Below, piece after piece: positions 7,523-16,283 of a stretch of 32,188 nucleotides of DNA. The first letter of the stretch is position 1. Every line of letters starts with the position of its first letter. The stretch is from Candidatus Allofournierella excrementigallinarum (GTDB taxonomy: Bacteria; Bacillota; Clostridia; Oscillospirales; Ruminococcaceae): the NCBI GenBank assembly GCA_019119025.1, contig DWXV01000041.1:1-32188 (forward strand), written 5' to 3'. The position numbers and the translations under genes are program-made. Below the pieces are notes generated by a model. That model was not told the DNA's origin, searched no databases, and saw only the letters and a program-made list of their open reading frames with translations.

Positions 7523-8698
7523 TCACAGCCTTTCGCCCTTCGTGGGGCGCAGCGCCGCGAGGCAGGCAAAGCCCGCCGCGGCCGCCCCCGCCGCCAGCCA
7601 GTGGCGGCCCGCCCCAAGGCCCAGCGCCCGCGCCGCCAGAGGAAAACCGATGCTGCCCGCGCTCATGCCCAGCGCCAGAAATCCGTAGTTGACGCCGGTG
7701 TGTTTCATGCCGAACAGGTCGGTGCACAGGCTGGGCAGCACCGCCGCCTCGCCGGAATAGCAGAAGGTGAGGGCGGTGTAAACGGCGATGACCCACCAGC
7801 CCCCCGCAAAGGCGAAGGCCGCCGACAGGCCGCAGAGGCCGCCGAAGAGGATGAGGTCCGCGGCCCTGCGGCCGATGCGGTCGCTGGCCGCAGGCATGGC
7901 CAGCCGCCCCGCCGCCGAACCGACGGAGCCGACGGCCACCGCCAGGTGGGCGGCGCTCTCCGAGAGGCCCCGCTCCTGCCCCAGCTGCACGATGACCGGG
8001 CTGAACAGCAGCACCGTCGGGCTGGCCAGGGCGGTGGCCAGAAACACCAGCTTATACTGCCGCGTTTTGAGCATCTGCCGGGGGGTGAAATCCCGCCCGC
8101 CGCTTTCCGCCGGGGCCGCGGCGTTTTCGGGGTTTTCCAAAAGGGCGCTGCCCGCGGCGCACACCGCCAGCAGCAGGCCGCCCAGCACCCAGAAACAGGC
8201 CCGGATGCCCCAACGCCCGCTCAGAAAGCGCACCAGGAGGGTGAGCGCCGCGCCGGAGAGGCCCACCGCCCCGCCGATGACGCCGGTGGCAAGGCCCTTT
8301 TTGCCGGCGTACCATTTCTGAGCGCAGCCCATCACCGCCGGGTACAAAAAGGCGCTGCCCAGCCCCACCGGCAGCGAGAAGGCCAGATAGAACAGCCCGG
8401 GCTTGCCCGCCGGCACGAAACCCACGGCAAAAAAGCCCGCCGCCAGCAGCGCCGTGCCCGCAAAGCCCGCGATGCGGGGGCCGGCCCTGTCCTGCAAAAA
8501 GCCCCCCAGCACGCACCCGAGGCCGTAAGCCCCGATGGTGAGGCTGAGCACAAAGCTGGCCGCCGCCTCGTCAAAGCCATATTCTGCCCGCACCGGGCCC
8601 TGGAACACGCCCCAGGCGGCGGGCACCCCGGTGAGGATCTGGATGGCGGCCCCCGCCGCCAGGATGGTCCAGCGGTGCTTTTTCAAAAAGCGCTGCAT
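7523..8698 (-). CDS. MFS transporter, OFA (oxalate/formate antiporter-like) family
   Basis: 391 residues from ATG 8698-8696, with GGGGGAAGGA upstream; a far longer in-frame ORF reaching 10459 overlaps hisS on the other strand and is rejected. The protein is hydrophobic throughout, with about 12 transmembrane segments. The opening WTILAAGAAIQILTGVPAAWGVF and the first-loop GVFQGPVRAEYGFDEAAASF are typical of OFA-type MFS proteins, and loop 2-3 contains GGFLQDRAGPR. A second MFS-like DRIGRR motif follows the central cytoplasmic loop. Family members exchange carboxylates such as oxalate/formate, lactate or pyruvate, but most are uncharacterised. It is monocistronic and divergent from hisS with a 111-base gap. 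Confidence 0.82.
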   Translation of the reverse strand: MQRFLKKHRWTILAAGAAIQILTGVPAAWGVFQGPVRAEYGFDEAAASFVLSLTIGAYGLGCVLGGFLQDRAGPRIAGFAGTALLAAGFFAVGFVPAGKPGLFYLAFSLPVGLGSAFLYPAVMGCAQKWYAGKKGLATGVIGGAVGLSGAALTLLVRFLSGRWGIRACFWVLGGLLLAVCAAGSALLENPENAAAPAESGGRDFTPRQMLKTRQYKLVFLATALASPTVLLFSPVIVQLGQERGLSESAAHLAVAVGSVGSAAGRLAMPAASDRIGRRAADLILFGGLCGLSAAFAFAGGWWVIAVYTALTFCYSGEAAVLPSLCTDLFGMKHTGVNYGFLALGMSAGSIGFPLAARALGLGAGRHWLAAGAAAAGFACLAALRPTKGERL

Positions 8699-8745
8699 CG
8701 TTCCTTCCCCCTTGCTGTCTTTGCCGTTAGTATGGCCCTTTCCGA

Positions 8746-8775
8746 TTGACAAATGCGGGCGCGCAGGGCTATGAT
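8746..8775 (+). promoter_or_regulatory. Promoter of hisS
   Basis: TTGACA (8746-8751), an 18-base spacer, then TATGAT (8770-8775), ending 34 bases before the hisS start. The short distance argues against a T-box in front of this synthetase gene. Confidence 0.65.
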
Positions 8776-8809
8776 ATAAGTCAAACACGCAATAACAGGG
8801 GGAACAGCC

Positions 8810-10054
8810 ATGAAGATCAATCCGCTCAAGGGCATGAAGGACTATCTGCCCGACGAACAGCGCCTGCGGGACTATGTGCAGGGGCGCATCCTGGCCACCT
8901 ACCGGGCCAGCGGCTTCCAGCGCATCGCCACTCCCATGCTGGAGGACATGGAGAACCTGGACAAGAGCGAGGGCGGCGACAACCTGAACCTCATCTTCAA
9001 GGTGCTCAAGCGGGGCGACAAGCTGGCCGCCGCGCTGGCCTCGGGCCAGGAGAAAGAGCTTTCGGACATGGGCCTGCGCTATGACCTGACGCTGCCTTTG
9101 AGCCGCTACTACGCCGCCAACCGGGACAAGCTGCCCACCCCCTTCAAGGTCATCCAGACCGACCGGGTGTTCCGGGCCGAGCGGCCCCAGAAGGGCCGCA
9201 TGCGGGAGTTCGTGCAGTGCGACATCGACATTTTGGGCGACGGGAGCATCAACGCCGAGATCGAGCTGATCGACGTGACCGCCCGGGCCCTTCTGGACAT
9301 TGGCTTCAAGGATTTCACGGTGAACGTCAACGACCGGCGCATCCTGCGGGGGATGCTCGCCGGCATGGGCTTTGCCCCCGGCAGCCTGGACAGCGTGTGC
9401 GTCACCTTTGACAAGCTGGACAAGATCGGCGCCGGAGGCGTGGCCGCCGAGCTGGCCGAAAAGGGCTGCCCCGCCGCCGCGGTGGCGGCGCTGGGCGAAT
9501 TTTTGGCCACCGGCCGCACCGACCTTGCCGCGGTGGGCGCTTTGTGCGGCGACGGGGCCCTGGCGGCGGACCTTGAGCGGGTCATCGCCGCGGTGGAGGC
9601 CCTGGCCGAAGGGAAATACTCCATCGCCTACTGCCCCAGCCTGGTGCGGGGCCAGGGCTACTACACCGGCATCGTGTTCGAGGTCACCTGCCCGGCCTTT
9701 GCCGGCGCAGTGGCGGGCGGCGGCCGCTACGATAACATGGTGGGCAAGTTTTTGGGCCAGCCGGTGCCCGCGGTGGGCTTTTCCATCGGCTTTGAGCGCA
9801 TCTGCGCCATCCTGGCCCAGCAGGGCTTTGCCGTGCCCGCCGAAAAGGCCCGGCTGGCGCTGCTCTATCTGCCCCAGGCGGACTTTGCCCAGGTGCTGAA
9901 AAAGGCCGCCGGCCTGCGCAGCCAGTACACCGTGACCGTTCTGCCCCAGGCCAAGAAGCTGGGCAGGCAGCTGGGCCAGCTGGAGGCCCAGGGCTTTGCC
10001 GCCGCGGCCTTTGCCGACAACGACGACATCAAGGCGCTGGGCGCGGCCCGGTGA
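8810..10054 (+). CDS. hisS: Histidine--tRNA ligase
   Basis: 414 residues; ATG 8810 with AGGGGGA 6-7 bases upstream. It charges tRNA-His with histidine in the cytoplasm. The N-terminal KGMKDYLPDE (about 7-16) and the class II motif 2 region FRAERPQKGRMREFVQCDID (about 121-140) are clear. The histidine-specific GRYDNMVG and the motif 3 segment VGFSIGFERI lie near residues 305-330. The C-terminal anticodon-binding domain (LALLYLPQADF onward) is present but rather short and ends in an alanine-rich tail. There is no aspS downstream, although that pairing is common in Firmicutes. The gene is followed by a strong terminator. Confidence 0.95.
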   Translation: MKINPLKGMKDYLPDEQRLRDYVQGRILATYRASGFQRIATPMLEDMENLDKSEGGDNLNLIFKVLKRGDKLAAALASGQEKELSDMGLRYDLTLPLSRYYAANRDKLPTPFKVIQTDRVFRAERPQKGRMREFVQCDIDILGDGSINAEIELIDVTARALLDIGFKDFTVNVNDRRILRGMLAGMGFAPGSLDSVCVTFDKLDKIGAGGVAAELAEKGCPAAAVAALGEFLATGRTDLAAVGALCGDGALAADLERVIAAVEALAEGKYSIAYCPSLVRGQGYYTGIVFEVTCPAFAGAVAGGGRYDNMVGKFLGQPVPAVGFSIGFERICAILAQQGFAVPAEKARLALLYLPQADFAQVLKKAAGLRSQYTVTVLPQAKKLGRQLGQLEAQGFAAAAFADNDDIKALGAAR

Positions 10055-10077
10055 GCCGTTCCCCTTCCTTGGCGCGC

Positions 10078-10121
10078 AAAGGGGAGGGGCGGGTGAAAAA
10101 ACGCCCGCCCCTCCCCTTTTT
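10078..10121 (+). terminator. hisS terminator
   Basis: Perfect long stem AAAGGGGAGGGGCGGG (10078-10093) with CCCGCCCCTCCCCTTT, ending in a run of five Ts. Confidence 0.9.
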
Positions 10122-10177
10122 GCATAAACGCCTCCCCGCCCGGGCAGACTACTGCCAGGAAGGGAGGAGACGACCCC

Positions 10178-10399
10178 ATGCGGACGTTTTACAAGATCTG
10201 TGTCGCTTTGCTCATCCTGGGCGGCCTGAACTGGGGCCTCATCGGCCTGTTCAGCTTTGACCTGGTGGGCTGGCTGTTCGGCGGTTCCGCCAGCACCATC
10301 AGCCGCATCATCTTCACGCTGGTGGGCCTGGCGGCGCTGGGCGCCATCCCCGGCCTGCTGGGCCTGGGCGACGGCGGCGGCGAAAGCACCCGGTCCTGA
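10178..10399 (+). CDS. DUF378 domain-containing small membrane protein (YuzA-like)
   Basis: 73 residues; ATG 10178 with GGGAGG 10 bases upstream. It consists of two hydrophobic helices: KICVALLILGGLNWGLIGLF (about 6-25) and ISRIIFTLVGLAALGAIPGL (about 41-60). GGLNWGLIGL is the signature of DUF378 proteins, small inner-membrane proteins of unknown function found across Firmicutes. It stands alone after the hisS terminator, and I saw no clear promoter in the 56 bases between, so it may depend on hisS read-through. Confidence 0.85.
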   Translation: MRTFYKICVALLILGGLNWGLIGLFSFDLVGWLFGGSASTISRIIFTLVGLAALGAIPGLLGLGDGGGESTRS

Positions 10400-10417
10400 A
10401 TCTTTTTTCATCAGAGG

Positions 10418-10452
10418 GGAAGGCCGCGGCGCAATATGCGCCGCGGCCTTCC
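10418..10452. repeat. Near-perfect 35-bp palindrome
   Basis: GGAAGGCCGCGGCGC, a 5-base centre, and GCGCCGCGGCCTTCC. It lacks a U-tract in both directions and sits next to the gap terminator in a convergent gene junction. It may be a DUF378 mRNA end or a REP-like hairpin. Confidence 0.6.
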
Positions 10453-10457
10453 TGCGC

Positions 10458-10492
10458 AAAAAAGGGCCCCCGGCGTTTGCCGGGGGCCCTTT
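10458..10492 (-). terminator. gap terminator (bidirectional)
   Basis: Perfect 14-bp stem AAAGGGCCCCCGGC (10461-10474) and GCCGGGGGCCCTTT (10479-10492), followed on the minus strand by six Ts. Confidence 0.9.
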
Positions 10493-10513
10493 GCCCTTGC
10501 ATTCAGTGAGCGA

Positions 10514-11524
10514 TCACAGCTCGGCGAAGTACTTGATGGTGCGGACCATCTGGCTGGTGTAGCTGTTCTCGTTGTCGTACCAGGACACGACCTGCACCTG
10601 GTAGGTGTCGTCGTCGATCTTGGTGACCATGGTCTGGGTGGCGTCAAACAGGCTGCCGTAGGTCATGCCGATGACGTCGCTGGACACGATGGGATCCTCG
10701 TTGTAGCCGTAGCTGTCGGAAGCGGCGGCCTTCATGGCGGCGTTGATGCTCTCCTTGGTCACGTCCTTGCCCTTGACGACGGCCACCAGGATGGTGGTGG
10801 AGCCGGTGGGAACAGGCACGCGCTGGGCGGAGCCGATCAGCTTGCCGTTCAGCTCGGGGATGACCAGGCCGATGGCCTTGGCGGCGCCGGTGCTGTTGGG
10901 AACGATGTTGGCGGCGCCGGCGCGGGCACGGCGCAGGTCGCCCTTGCGGTGGGGGCCGTCCAGGATCATCTGGTCGCCGGTGTAGGCGTGGACGGTGGTC
11001 ATGATGCCGCTCTGGATGGGATAGGTGTCGTTCAGCACCTTCGCCATGGGAGCCAGGCAGTTGGTGGTGCAGGAAGCGGCGCTGATGATCTGGTCGTCGG
11101 CGGTCAGGGTGTTCTCGTTCACGCTGTAAACAATGGTCTTCAGGTCGTTGCCGGCGGGGGCGGAGATGACGACCTTCTTGGCGCCGGCTTCGATGTGAGC
11201 CATGGCCTTGTCCTTCTTGGTGAAGAAGCCGGTGCACTCCAGCACCACGTCCACGCCCAGCTCGCCCCAGGGCAGCTCGGCGGGGTTGGGGTTCTTGTAG
11301 ATGGTGATCTTCTTGCCGTCCACGGTGATGGAGTCCTCACCGGCCACCACGGTGTGGCCGTCGTAACGGCCCTGGGCGGTATCGTACTTCAGCAGATGGG
11401 CCAGCATCTCGGGGCTGGTCAGGTCGTTGATGGCCACCACTTCGTAGCCCTCCGCGCCAAACATCTGACGGAAGGCCAGCCGGCCGATGCGGCCGAAACC
11501 ATTGATTGCAACTTTCACTGCCAT
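10514..11524 (-). CDS. gap: Glyceraldehyde-3-phosphate dehydrogenase, type I
   Basis: 336 residues; ATG 11524-11522 with AAGGAGG 8 bases upstream. It catalyses the NAD-dependent phosphorylating oxidation of glyceraldehyde 3-phosphate in glycolysis. The Rossmann glycine motif [14 protein letters not shown] is at residues 7-20. An aspartate in AINDLT (about residue 34) favours NAD over NADP. The catalytic Cys152 lies in [17 protein letters not shown], and the phosphate-binding motif GAAKAIG follows. The family's C-terminal SWYDNENSY motif is intact. Its very strong RBS and clean terminator fit high expression. It is monocistronic here; pgk and tpi are not adjacent. Confidence 0.96.
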   Translation of the reverse strand: MAVKVAINGFGRIGRLAFRQMFGAEGYEVVAINDLTSPEMLAHLLKYDTAQGRYDGHTVVAGEDSITVDGKKITIYKNPNPAELPWGELGVDVVLECTGFFTKKDKAMAHIEAGAKKVVISAPAGNDLKTIVYSVNENTLTADDQIISAASCTTNCLAPMAKVLNDTYPIQSGIMTTVHAYTGDQMILDGPHRKGDLRRARAGAANIVPNSTGAAKAIGLVIPELNGKLIGSAQRVPVPTGSTTILVAVVKGKDVTKESINAAMKAAASDSYGYNEDPIVSSDVIGMTYGSLFDATQTMVTKIDDDTYQVQVVSWYDNENSYTSQMVRTIKYFAEL

Positions 11525-11587
11525 TGTAAAATCCTCCTTATGATTCGCGTTACGCCCTTGCGGGCGGAACATCTCACGGCTGGTTTT

Positions 11588-11616
11588 ATTGTATCGCAAT
11601 TTTTTTCAAAGCACAA
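11588..11616 (-). promoter_or_regulatory. Promoter of gap
   Basis: Minus strand: TTGTGC (11616-11611), 17 bases, TACAAT (11593-11588), giving a leader of about 60 nt. Confidence 0.55.
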
Positions 11617-11739
11617 GTGGTTGTGAATGATTTAACACAAAAATGCAAAAGAAAACTTTGGAAGGTACAATCCGCGCATGAACCGCACCCGCCCCGCCAC
11701 ACTAAGGGGAGAATACCGGGCAAGGGAGGAACGACGGCC

Positions 11740-12453
11740 ATGGACCTGCGATGGGAGTGCGCCCGCCGCACGGCGGCGCTGCTGCGCGCCGAGTGCGCCG
11801 AGGTGCTGACGGCCGAGGGCGCGGCGCAGCGCGCCGCCGCCTACCGCATTTTGCGGGCGGCGCAGAACCTGGAGATGTGGGCGCACCTGACCGGCGCAGG
11901 TCTGCCGCCGCGGGTGATGGACCTTTCCGCCAGCGCCCGGGCGCTGGTGGAGGCGGCCCGGGAGGTGTGCTCCACGCCCCCTTCCCTGCTGCGCTTTTCC
12001 GCCTGCGGCCAGCCCCTGCCGGTGGCCGCAGGCGAACCGGCCTTCGGGGCGGTGCTTTTGAACCTTCTGTGCAACAGCCTTTTATACGGCGGGGCAACGC
12101 CGGCGGTGAGCGTGCGCTGCCTGCGCCAGGGCAGCCGGGCGGTGCTGCTTTTGCGGGACTGGGGGCCGGGCATCCCGCCCCACCGCCAGCGGCTGGCCCT
12201 GACCCCCTTCGCAGGGGCGGGCAGCCTGCCGGGGCTGGGGCTGGGGCTGCCTCTGGCCGCCGCTTTCGCCGCGCGCTACGGCGGGGCCTTCACGCTGGAG
12301 AGCCGGCCGGGCAAGGGGGTGGCGGCGGCGCTGTCGCTGCCGCTGTGCCCGGTGGCAAAGCTGCCCCGCCCGCCCCACGCCGCCGCCCTGCTGGCCGACC
12401 GTTACAGCCCGGTGTACGTGCAGCTGTCGCCCCGGTGCGTGCTGCCCGATTGA
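11740..12453 (+). CDS. Orphan histidine-kinase-like ATPase (HATPase_c domain)
   Basis: 237 residues; ATG 11740 with GGGAGG about 10 bases upstream. The C-terminal half has the GHKL/HATPase nucleotide-binding boxes: an N box LLNLLCNSLLYG (about 107-118), a G1 box DWGPGIPPH (about 146-154) and a G2-like GLGLGLPLAAAFA (about 168-180). The N-terminal 90 residues are alanine-rich and helical, and I see no phosphoacceptor histidine in an H-box context. There is no sensor domain, membrane segment or response-regulator gene nearby. It may be a degenerate kinase, an anti-sigma or phosphorelay partner, or a histidine-free regulator. The asparaginase promoter overlaps its stop codon. Confidence 0.75.
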   Translation: MDLRWECARRTAALLRAECAEVLTAEGAAQRAAAYRILRAAQNLEMWAHLTGAGLPPRVMDLSASARALVEAAREVCSTPPSLLRFSACGQPLPVAAGEPAFGAVLLNLLCNSLLYGGATPAVSVRCLRQGSRAVLLLRDWGPGIPPHRQRLALTPFAGAGSLPGLGLGLPLAAAFAARYGGAFTLESRPGKGVAAALSLPLCPVAKLPRPPHAAALLADRYSPVYVQLSPRCVLPD

Positions 12454-12478
12454 CCGGCGAAAGAGGCTATATTATAAT
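12450..12478 (+). promoter_or_regulatory. Promoter of the asparaginase gene, overlapping the upstream stop codon
   Basis: TTGACC (12450-12455), 17 bases, TATAAT (12473-12478). The TGA stop of the HATPase gene (12451-12453) lies inside the -35 element. Confidence 0.75.
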
Positions 12479-12508
12479 GGATGTGCAGGATTTTTCGGGA
12501 GGCAGGAC

Positions 12509-13531
12509 ATGGAAAAGCGCATTTGCATCCTCTACACCGGCGGCACCATCGGCATGGTGCCCACCCCCAGGGGCTACGCGCCCCGGCCAGGGTATCTGGG
12601 CCCGCTGCTGGCGGCCATGCCGGAGCTGACCGGCCCCGAGGCCCCCGCCTGGGACCTGGTGGAGATGGACCCCCTTCTGGATTCCTCCAACATCGCCGTG
12701 GGCGAATGGAACGCCATCGGGCAGGCCATTTTTGAACGCTACGACAGCTACGACGGCTTTGTGGTGCTGCACGGCACCGACACCATGGCCTACACCGCCG
12801 GGGCGCTGAGCTTCATGCTGGAAAACCTGCAAAAGCCGGTGGTGCTCACCGGCAGCCAGATCCCCCTGTGCCGCCTGCGCAGCGACGGGCGGGAAAACCT
12901 CATCACCAGCCTGCTTATCGCGGCCCAGGGAAAGGCCGCCGAGGTGTGCCTTTATTTCGGCGGCAAGCTTCTGCGGGGCTGCCGGGCGGTGAAGCGCTCG
13001 GCGGACGGGCTGCAGGCCTTTTTCAGCCCCAACTACCCGCCGCTGGCGCTGGCGGGGGTGAACATCCGCTACGACGACGCGGCCCTGCGCCGCCCCGCGC
13101 CCCGGGGCCCGGCGGCGCTGGCCCCCTTCGGAAATGTGCCCATCGGGGTGCTGAAGGTGTTCCCGGGCATCCAGTTCGGCCTGTTCGAGCCCATCATGAC
13201 CCGGCGGCTGCGGGGCATCGTGCTGGAGACCTTCGGCGCGGGCAACATCCCCGACGAGCAGGGGGCGCTGCCGCCCCTCATCCGGAAAGCGTGGCAGAAC
13301 GGCGCGGTGCTCACGGTGTGCAGCCAGTGCTTTGAGGGCGGCGTGCTGCTGGGCGAATACGCCGCCAGCGCGGCGCTGGCGGCGGCGGGCGCGGTGAGCG
13401 GCGGCGACATGACCACCGAAGCCGCCGTTGCCAAGCTCTATTACCTGTTCAGCAAGGGGCTGGACGCCGCCGCCGTGAAGGAGAAAATGGGCGAGAACCT
13501 GCGGGGCGAGCGCAGCGGCAGCCTTACATAA
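12509..13531 (+). CDS. ansA: Type I L-asparaginase
   Basis: 340 residues; ATG 12509 with GGGAGG upstream and no signal peptide, so a cytoplasmic enzyme. It hydrolyses L-asparagine to aspartate and ammonia. The first catalytic threonine is in YTGGTIGM (TGGTIG at 10-15). The second active-site Thr-Asp pair is in VVLHGTDTMAYTA (HGTDTM at 88-93). The family segments TGSQIPLCRLRSDGRENL and VLETFGAGNIP are present. The length matches AnsA-type enzymes (about 330-340). It has its own sigma-A promoter and ends at a bidirectional terminator, so it is largely independent of the ATPase-like gene upstream. The exact specificity (Asn versus Gln) cannot be read here. Confidence 0.92.
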   Translation: MEKRICILYTGGTIGMVPTPRGYAPRPGYLGPLLAAMPELTGPEAPAWDLVEMDPLLDSSNIAVGEWNAIGQAIFERYDSYDGFVVLHGTDTMAYTAGALSFMLENLQKPVVLTGSQIPLCRLRSDGRENLITSLLIAAQGKAAEVCLYFGGKLLRGCRAVKRSADGLQAFFSPNYPPLALAGVNIRYDDAALRRPAPRGPAALAPFGNVPIGVLKVFPGIQFGLFEPIMTRRLRGIVLETFGAGNIPDEQGALPPLIRKAWQNGAVLTVCSQCFEGGVLLGEYAASAALAAAGAVSGGDMTTEAAVAKLYYLFSKGLDAAAVKEKMGENLRGERSGSLT

Positions 13532-13533
13532 GC

Positions 13534-13567
13534 AAAAAGCCGGCGGGCAGCCCCGCCGGCTTTTTTT
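13534..13567. terminator. Bidirectional terminator between ansA and the P-type ATPase gene
   Basis: Stem AAAAAGCCGGCGGG (13534-13547), loop CAGC, and CCCGCCGGCTTTTT continuing to seven Ts; the A/T tracts serve both strands. Confidence 0.92.
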
Positions 13568-13572
13568 CGCGC

Positions 13573-16173
13573 TCAGCGCTTGACGATCTTATAAAGCTGG
13601 ATGACCACGGTGGGGGCCACGGCCAACAGGGCGATCTGCCCCAGCTGGGCGGCGGAGAGGGCGCTGACGGCGAAGAGGCCGGAGAGGCCCGGCACGAACA
13701 GCACCGCGGCCAGCAGCGCCACGCCCAGCACAAAAGCGCCCAGGGAATACCAGTTGCCGGCAAAGCCCAGCTTGAAGATGGAGGCCCGGCCGCGGCAGTT
13801 GAAGCCGTGGAACAGGCGGGCCAGGGTGAGGGTGGCGAAGGCCATGGTGCTGGCCAGCGCCGCGCCGCCGGCAAAAAGGCCCAGGTAGAAGGCGGTCATG
13901 GTGGCCGCGCCGATCAGCGCGCCCTGGCCGCCGATGGCGCCCAGCAGGCCGCGGTCCAGCAGGGGGGCTTTGGGGTCCCGGGGGGGCTGGTCCAGCAGGT
14001 CGTCGCCGGCGGGCTCCATGCCGATGGCGATGGCGGGCAGGCTGTCGGTGAGCAGGTTGATGAACAGCAGGTGCACCGCCTGGAAGGGCACCGGCAGCGC
14101 CGCCAGCGAGGCCCACAAAACGCACAGGATGCCCGCCGTGTTGCCGGAAAGCAGGAACTGGATGGCGTTTTTGATGTTGGCATAAACGCCGCGGCCGTTC
14201 ACCACCGCCCGCACGATGGTGGCGAAGTTGTCGTCGGTGAGGATCATGGAGGCGGCGTCCTTGCTGACCTCGGTGCCGGTGATGCCCATGGCCACGCCGA
14301 TGTCCGCCCGCTTGAGGGCGGGCGCGTCGTTCACGCCGTCGCCGGTCATGGACACGATGCTGCCCCGGCGCTGCCAGGCCTCCACGATGCGGATCTTATG
14401 CTCCGGCGAGACCCGGGCGTAGACCGACACCTTGGGCAGCACCTCGTCCAGCTGTTCGTCGGTCATGGCCGTCAAAGCCGCGCCGTCCAGCGCCTGGTCC
14501 CCCGGCTGCATGATGCCGATCTTTTCGGCGATGGCGCTGGCGGTGACCTTATGGTCGCCGGTGATCATGATGGTGCGGATGCCGGCGCGGCGGGCCTGGG
14601 CCACCGCCTGGATGGACTCGGGCCGGGGCGGGTCCACCATGGCCACCAGGCCCACAAAGGTGAAGTCCCGCTCGCTGGCCATGGTCAGCGGCTCGCTGTC
14701 GTCCAGACGCCTGCGGGCAAAACCAAGCACCCGCAGCCCCTGCCGGGACCAGCTTTCGTTCACGCCCACCAGCAGGGCTTTGTCCTCCTCGGTGAGGGGG
14801 CGCTCGCCCTCCGGGGCAAGGATGCGCGCCGAGCGGGCCAGCAGTTCGTCCATGGCGCCCTTGGTGTAGAGCGTGCGCCGCCCGTCCACCCGGTGGAGGG
14901 TGCTCATCAGCTTGCGGTCGGAGTCAAAGGCCAGCTCGCCCAGGCGGGGGCACTCGCCGCGCAGCGCGTGCTCGTTCATGCCCATGCCCCGGCCCAGCTG
15001 CACCAGGGCGATCTCGGTGGGGTCGCCCACCGCGCCCTCCTCGCTCATGGTGGCGTCGCTGGCCAGCAGGCCCATCCGGGCCAGCATGGTCTGGGCCGGG
15101 TCGGCCGCGGTCATGTCCGCCGCTTCCAGTTCTCTGCCGGCCACCCAGGCCTTCTGCACCTGCATGCGGTTCTGGGTGAGGGTGCCGGTCTTGTCGGAAC
15201 AGATGACCGACACCGCGCCCAGGCTCTCCACCGCCTTCAGGTCCTTGATGACGGCGTTCTGCCGGGCCATCTTCTGGGTGCCCATGGCCAGCACGATGGT
15301 CACGATGGAGCTGAGGGCCTCGGGGATGGCGGCCACCGCCAGGGCCACGGCAAACATCAGGGAGTCCAGCACCGGCATGCCGCTGCGGAAGACGGAAAGC
15401 AGGAACACCACGCCGCAGATGGCCATGATGACCGCCGCCAGCTTGCCGCTGAAGGCGTCCAGGCTCTGCTGCAGGGGGGTCTTGCGCTGCTGGGTGCGGT
15501 TCATCAGGGCGGCGATGTGGCCGATCTCGGTGTCCATGCCGGTCCCGGTGACCACCATCAGGCCCCGGCCGTAGGTGACGAGCGACCCGGAATAGGCCAT
15601 GTTCTTGCGGTCGCCCAGGGGGATGTTCTCCCCTTCCAGCGCGCCGTCGACCTTTTCCACCGGCTCGCTCTCGCCGGTGAGGCTGCTCTCGTTGATCTTC
15701 AGCGACCAGCTGTTCAAAAGCCGGCCGTCGGCCACCACCATGTCGCCGGCCTCCAGCAGCACCACGTCGCCGGGCACCACCTGGGCCGAGGGCAGGGCCA
15801 CCGTCTCGCCGCCCCGCAGCACCTTGGCGGTGGGGGCGGACATGGCCTTCAGGCTTTCAAGGCTCTTTTCCGCCTTGAGGTACTGCACGGTGCCCAGCAC
15901 CGCGTTGAGCAGCAGCACCGCGAAGATGACCAGGGTGCTCTCGCTCTGGCCGCTGGCCAGGGAGATGAGGGCCGCCGCCACCAGGATGATGACCAGCAGG
16001 TCCTTGAACTGCTCGGCGAACACCTGCAAAGCGCTCTTTTTCCTGCCCTCGGTGAGTTTGTTCTCGCCGTGCTGTTCCAGCCGGCGGGCCGCCTCTTCGA
16101 CGGTCAGGCCCTGCGCGGAAACGGAGAGTTCGTCCAGGGTCTGCTGCGCGGTTTTTTCGTACCAGTTTTTCAT
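13573..16173 (-). CDS. P-type cation-transporting ATPase (P2-type; probable Mn2+/Ca2+ exporter)
   Basis: 866 residues from ATG 16173-16171 with GGGAGG 8 bases upstream; the in-frame extension into the riboswitch is rejected. Order of parts: an N-terminal cation-ATPase domain, an actuator domain with TGES (166-169), M4 with AAIPEALSSIV (PEAL at 284-287), the phosphorylation motif DKTGTLT (Asp327), the hinge MTGDGVNDAPALKRADIGVAM, and six C-terminal membrane segments. M6 has NLLTDSLPAIAIG, whose Asn/Thr/Asp match SERCA-type ion ligands, so it belongs to the Ca2+/Mn2+ P2 group rather than the CPx heavy-metal group. The manganese-type riboswitch in front of it argues for Mn2+ efflux as its main job. 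This is known for yybP-ykoY-controlled relatives in lactic streptococci. Confidence 0.92.
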   Translation of the reverse strand: MKNWYEKTAQQTLDELSVSAQGLTVEEAARRLEQHGENKLTEGRKKSALQVFAEQFKDLLVIILVAAALISLASGQSESTLVIFAVLLLNAVLGTVQYLKAEKSLESLKAMSAPTAKVLRGGETVALPSAQVVPGDVVLLEAGDMVVADGRLLNSWSLKINESSLTGESEPVEKVDGALEGENIPLGDRKNMAYSGSLVTYGRGLMVVTGTGMDTEIGHIAALMNRTQQRKTPLQQSLDAFSGKLAAVIMAICGVVFLLSVFRSGMPVLDSLMFAVALAVAAIPEALSSIVTIVLAMGTQKMARQNAVIKDLKAVESLGAVSVICSDKTGTLTQNRMQVQKAWVAGRELEAADMTAADPAQTMLARMGLLASDATMSEEGAVGDPTEIALVQLGRGMGMNEHALRGECPRLGELAFDSDRKLMSTLHRVDGRRTLYTKGAMDELLARSARILAPEGERPLTEEDKALLVGVNESWSRQGLRVLGFARRRLDDSEPLTMASERDFTFVGLVAMVDPPRPESIQAVAQARRAGIRTIMITGDHKVTASAIAEKIGIMQPGDQALDGAALTAMTDEQLDEVLPKVSVYARVSPEHKIRIVEAWQRRGSIVSMTGDGVNDAPALKRADIGVAMGITGTEVSKDAASMILTDDNFATIVRAVVNGRGVYANIKNAIQFLLSGNTAGILCVLWASLAALPVPFQAVHLLFINLLTDSLPAIAIGMEPAGDDLLDQPPRDPKAPLLDRGLLGAIGGQGALIGAATMTAFYLGLFAGGAALASTMAFATLTLARLFHGFNCRGRASIFKLGFAGNWYSLGAFVLGVALLAAVLFVPGLSGLFAVSALSAAQLGQIALLAVAPTVVIQLYKIVKR

Positions 16174-16212
16174 CTTTTCTGCCTCCCGTGGTTTTTTATG
16201 GGCACGCAAAAT

Positions 16213-16241
16213 GCCCGGCCGCCTTTGAACGGCGGCCGGGC
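16213..16241 (-). other. GC-rich hairpin downstream of the riboswitch (possible expression platform)
   Basis: Perfect 11-bp stem GCCCGGCCGCC (16213-16223) with GGCGGCCGGGC (16231-16241) and a 7-base loop. On the minus strand it is followed only by ATTTTG. A smaller hairpin, GCAGCC/GGCTGC, with a pyrimidine-rich tail lies between it and the aptamer. Either could be the switching terminator. Confidence 0.5.
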
Positions 16242-16283
16242 AAAAAGAAAAGACCCCCCGGCAGCCACAGCAAAACGGCTGCT

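Noticed and set aside
8776-8809. A T-box in front of hisS
   Set aside because: The promoter lies only about 35 bases from the start codon, leaving no room for a leader.
7523-10459. 978-residue minus-strand ORF including the MFS gene
   Set aside because: Only the last 391 codons resemble a protein family. The rest is antisense to hisS, and a good RBS and ATG exist at 8698.
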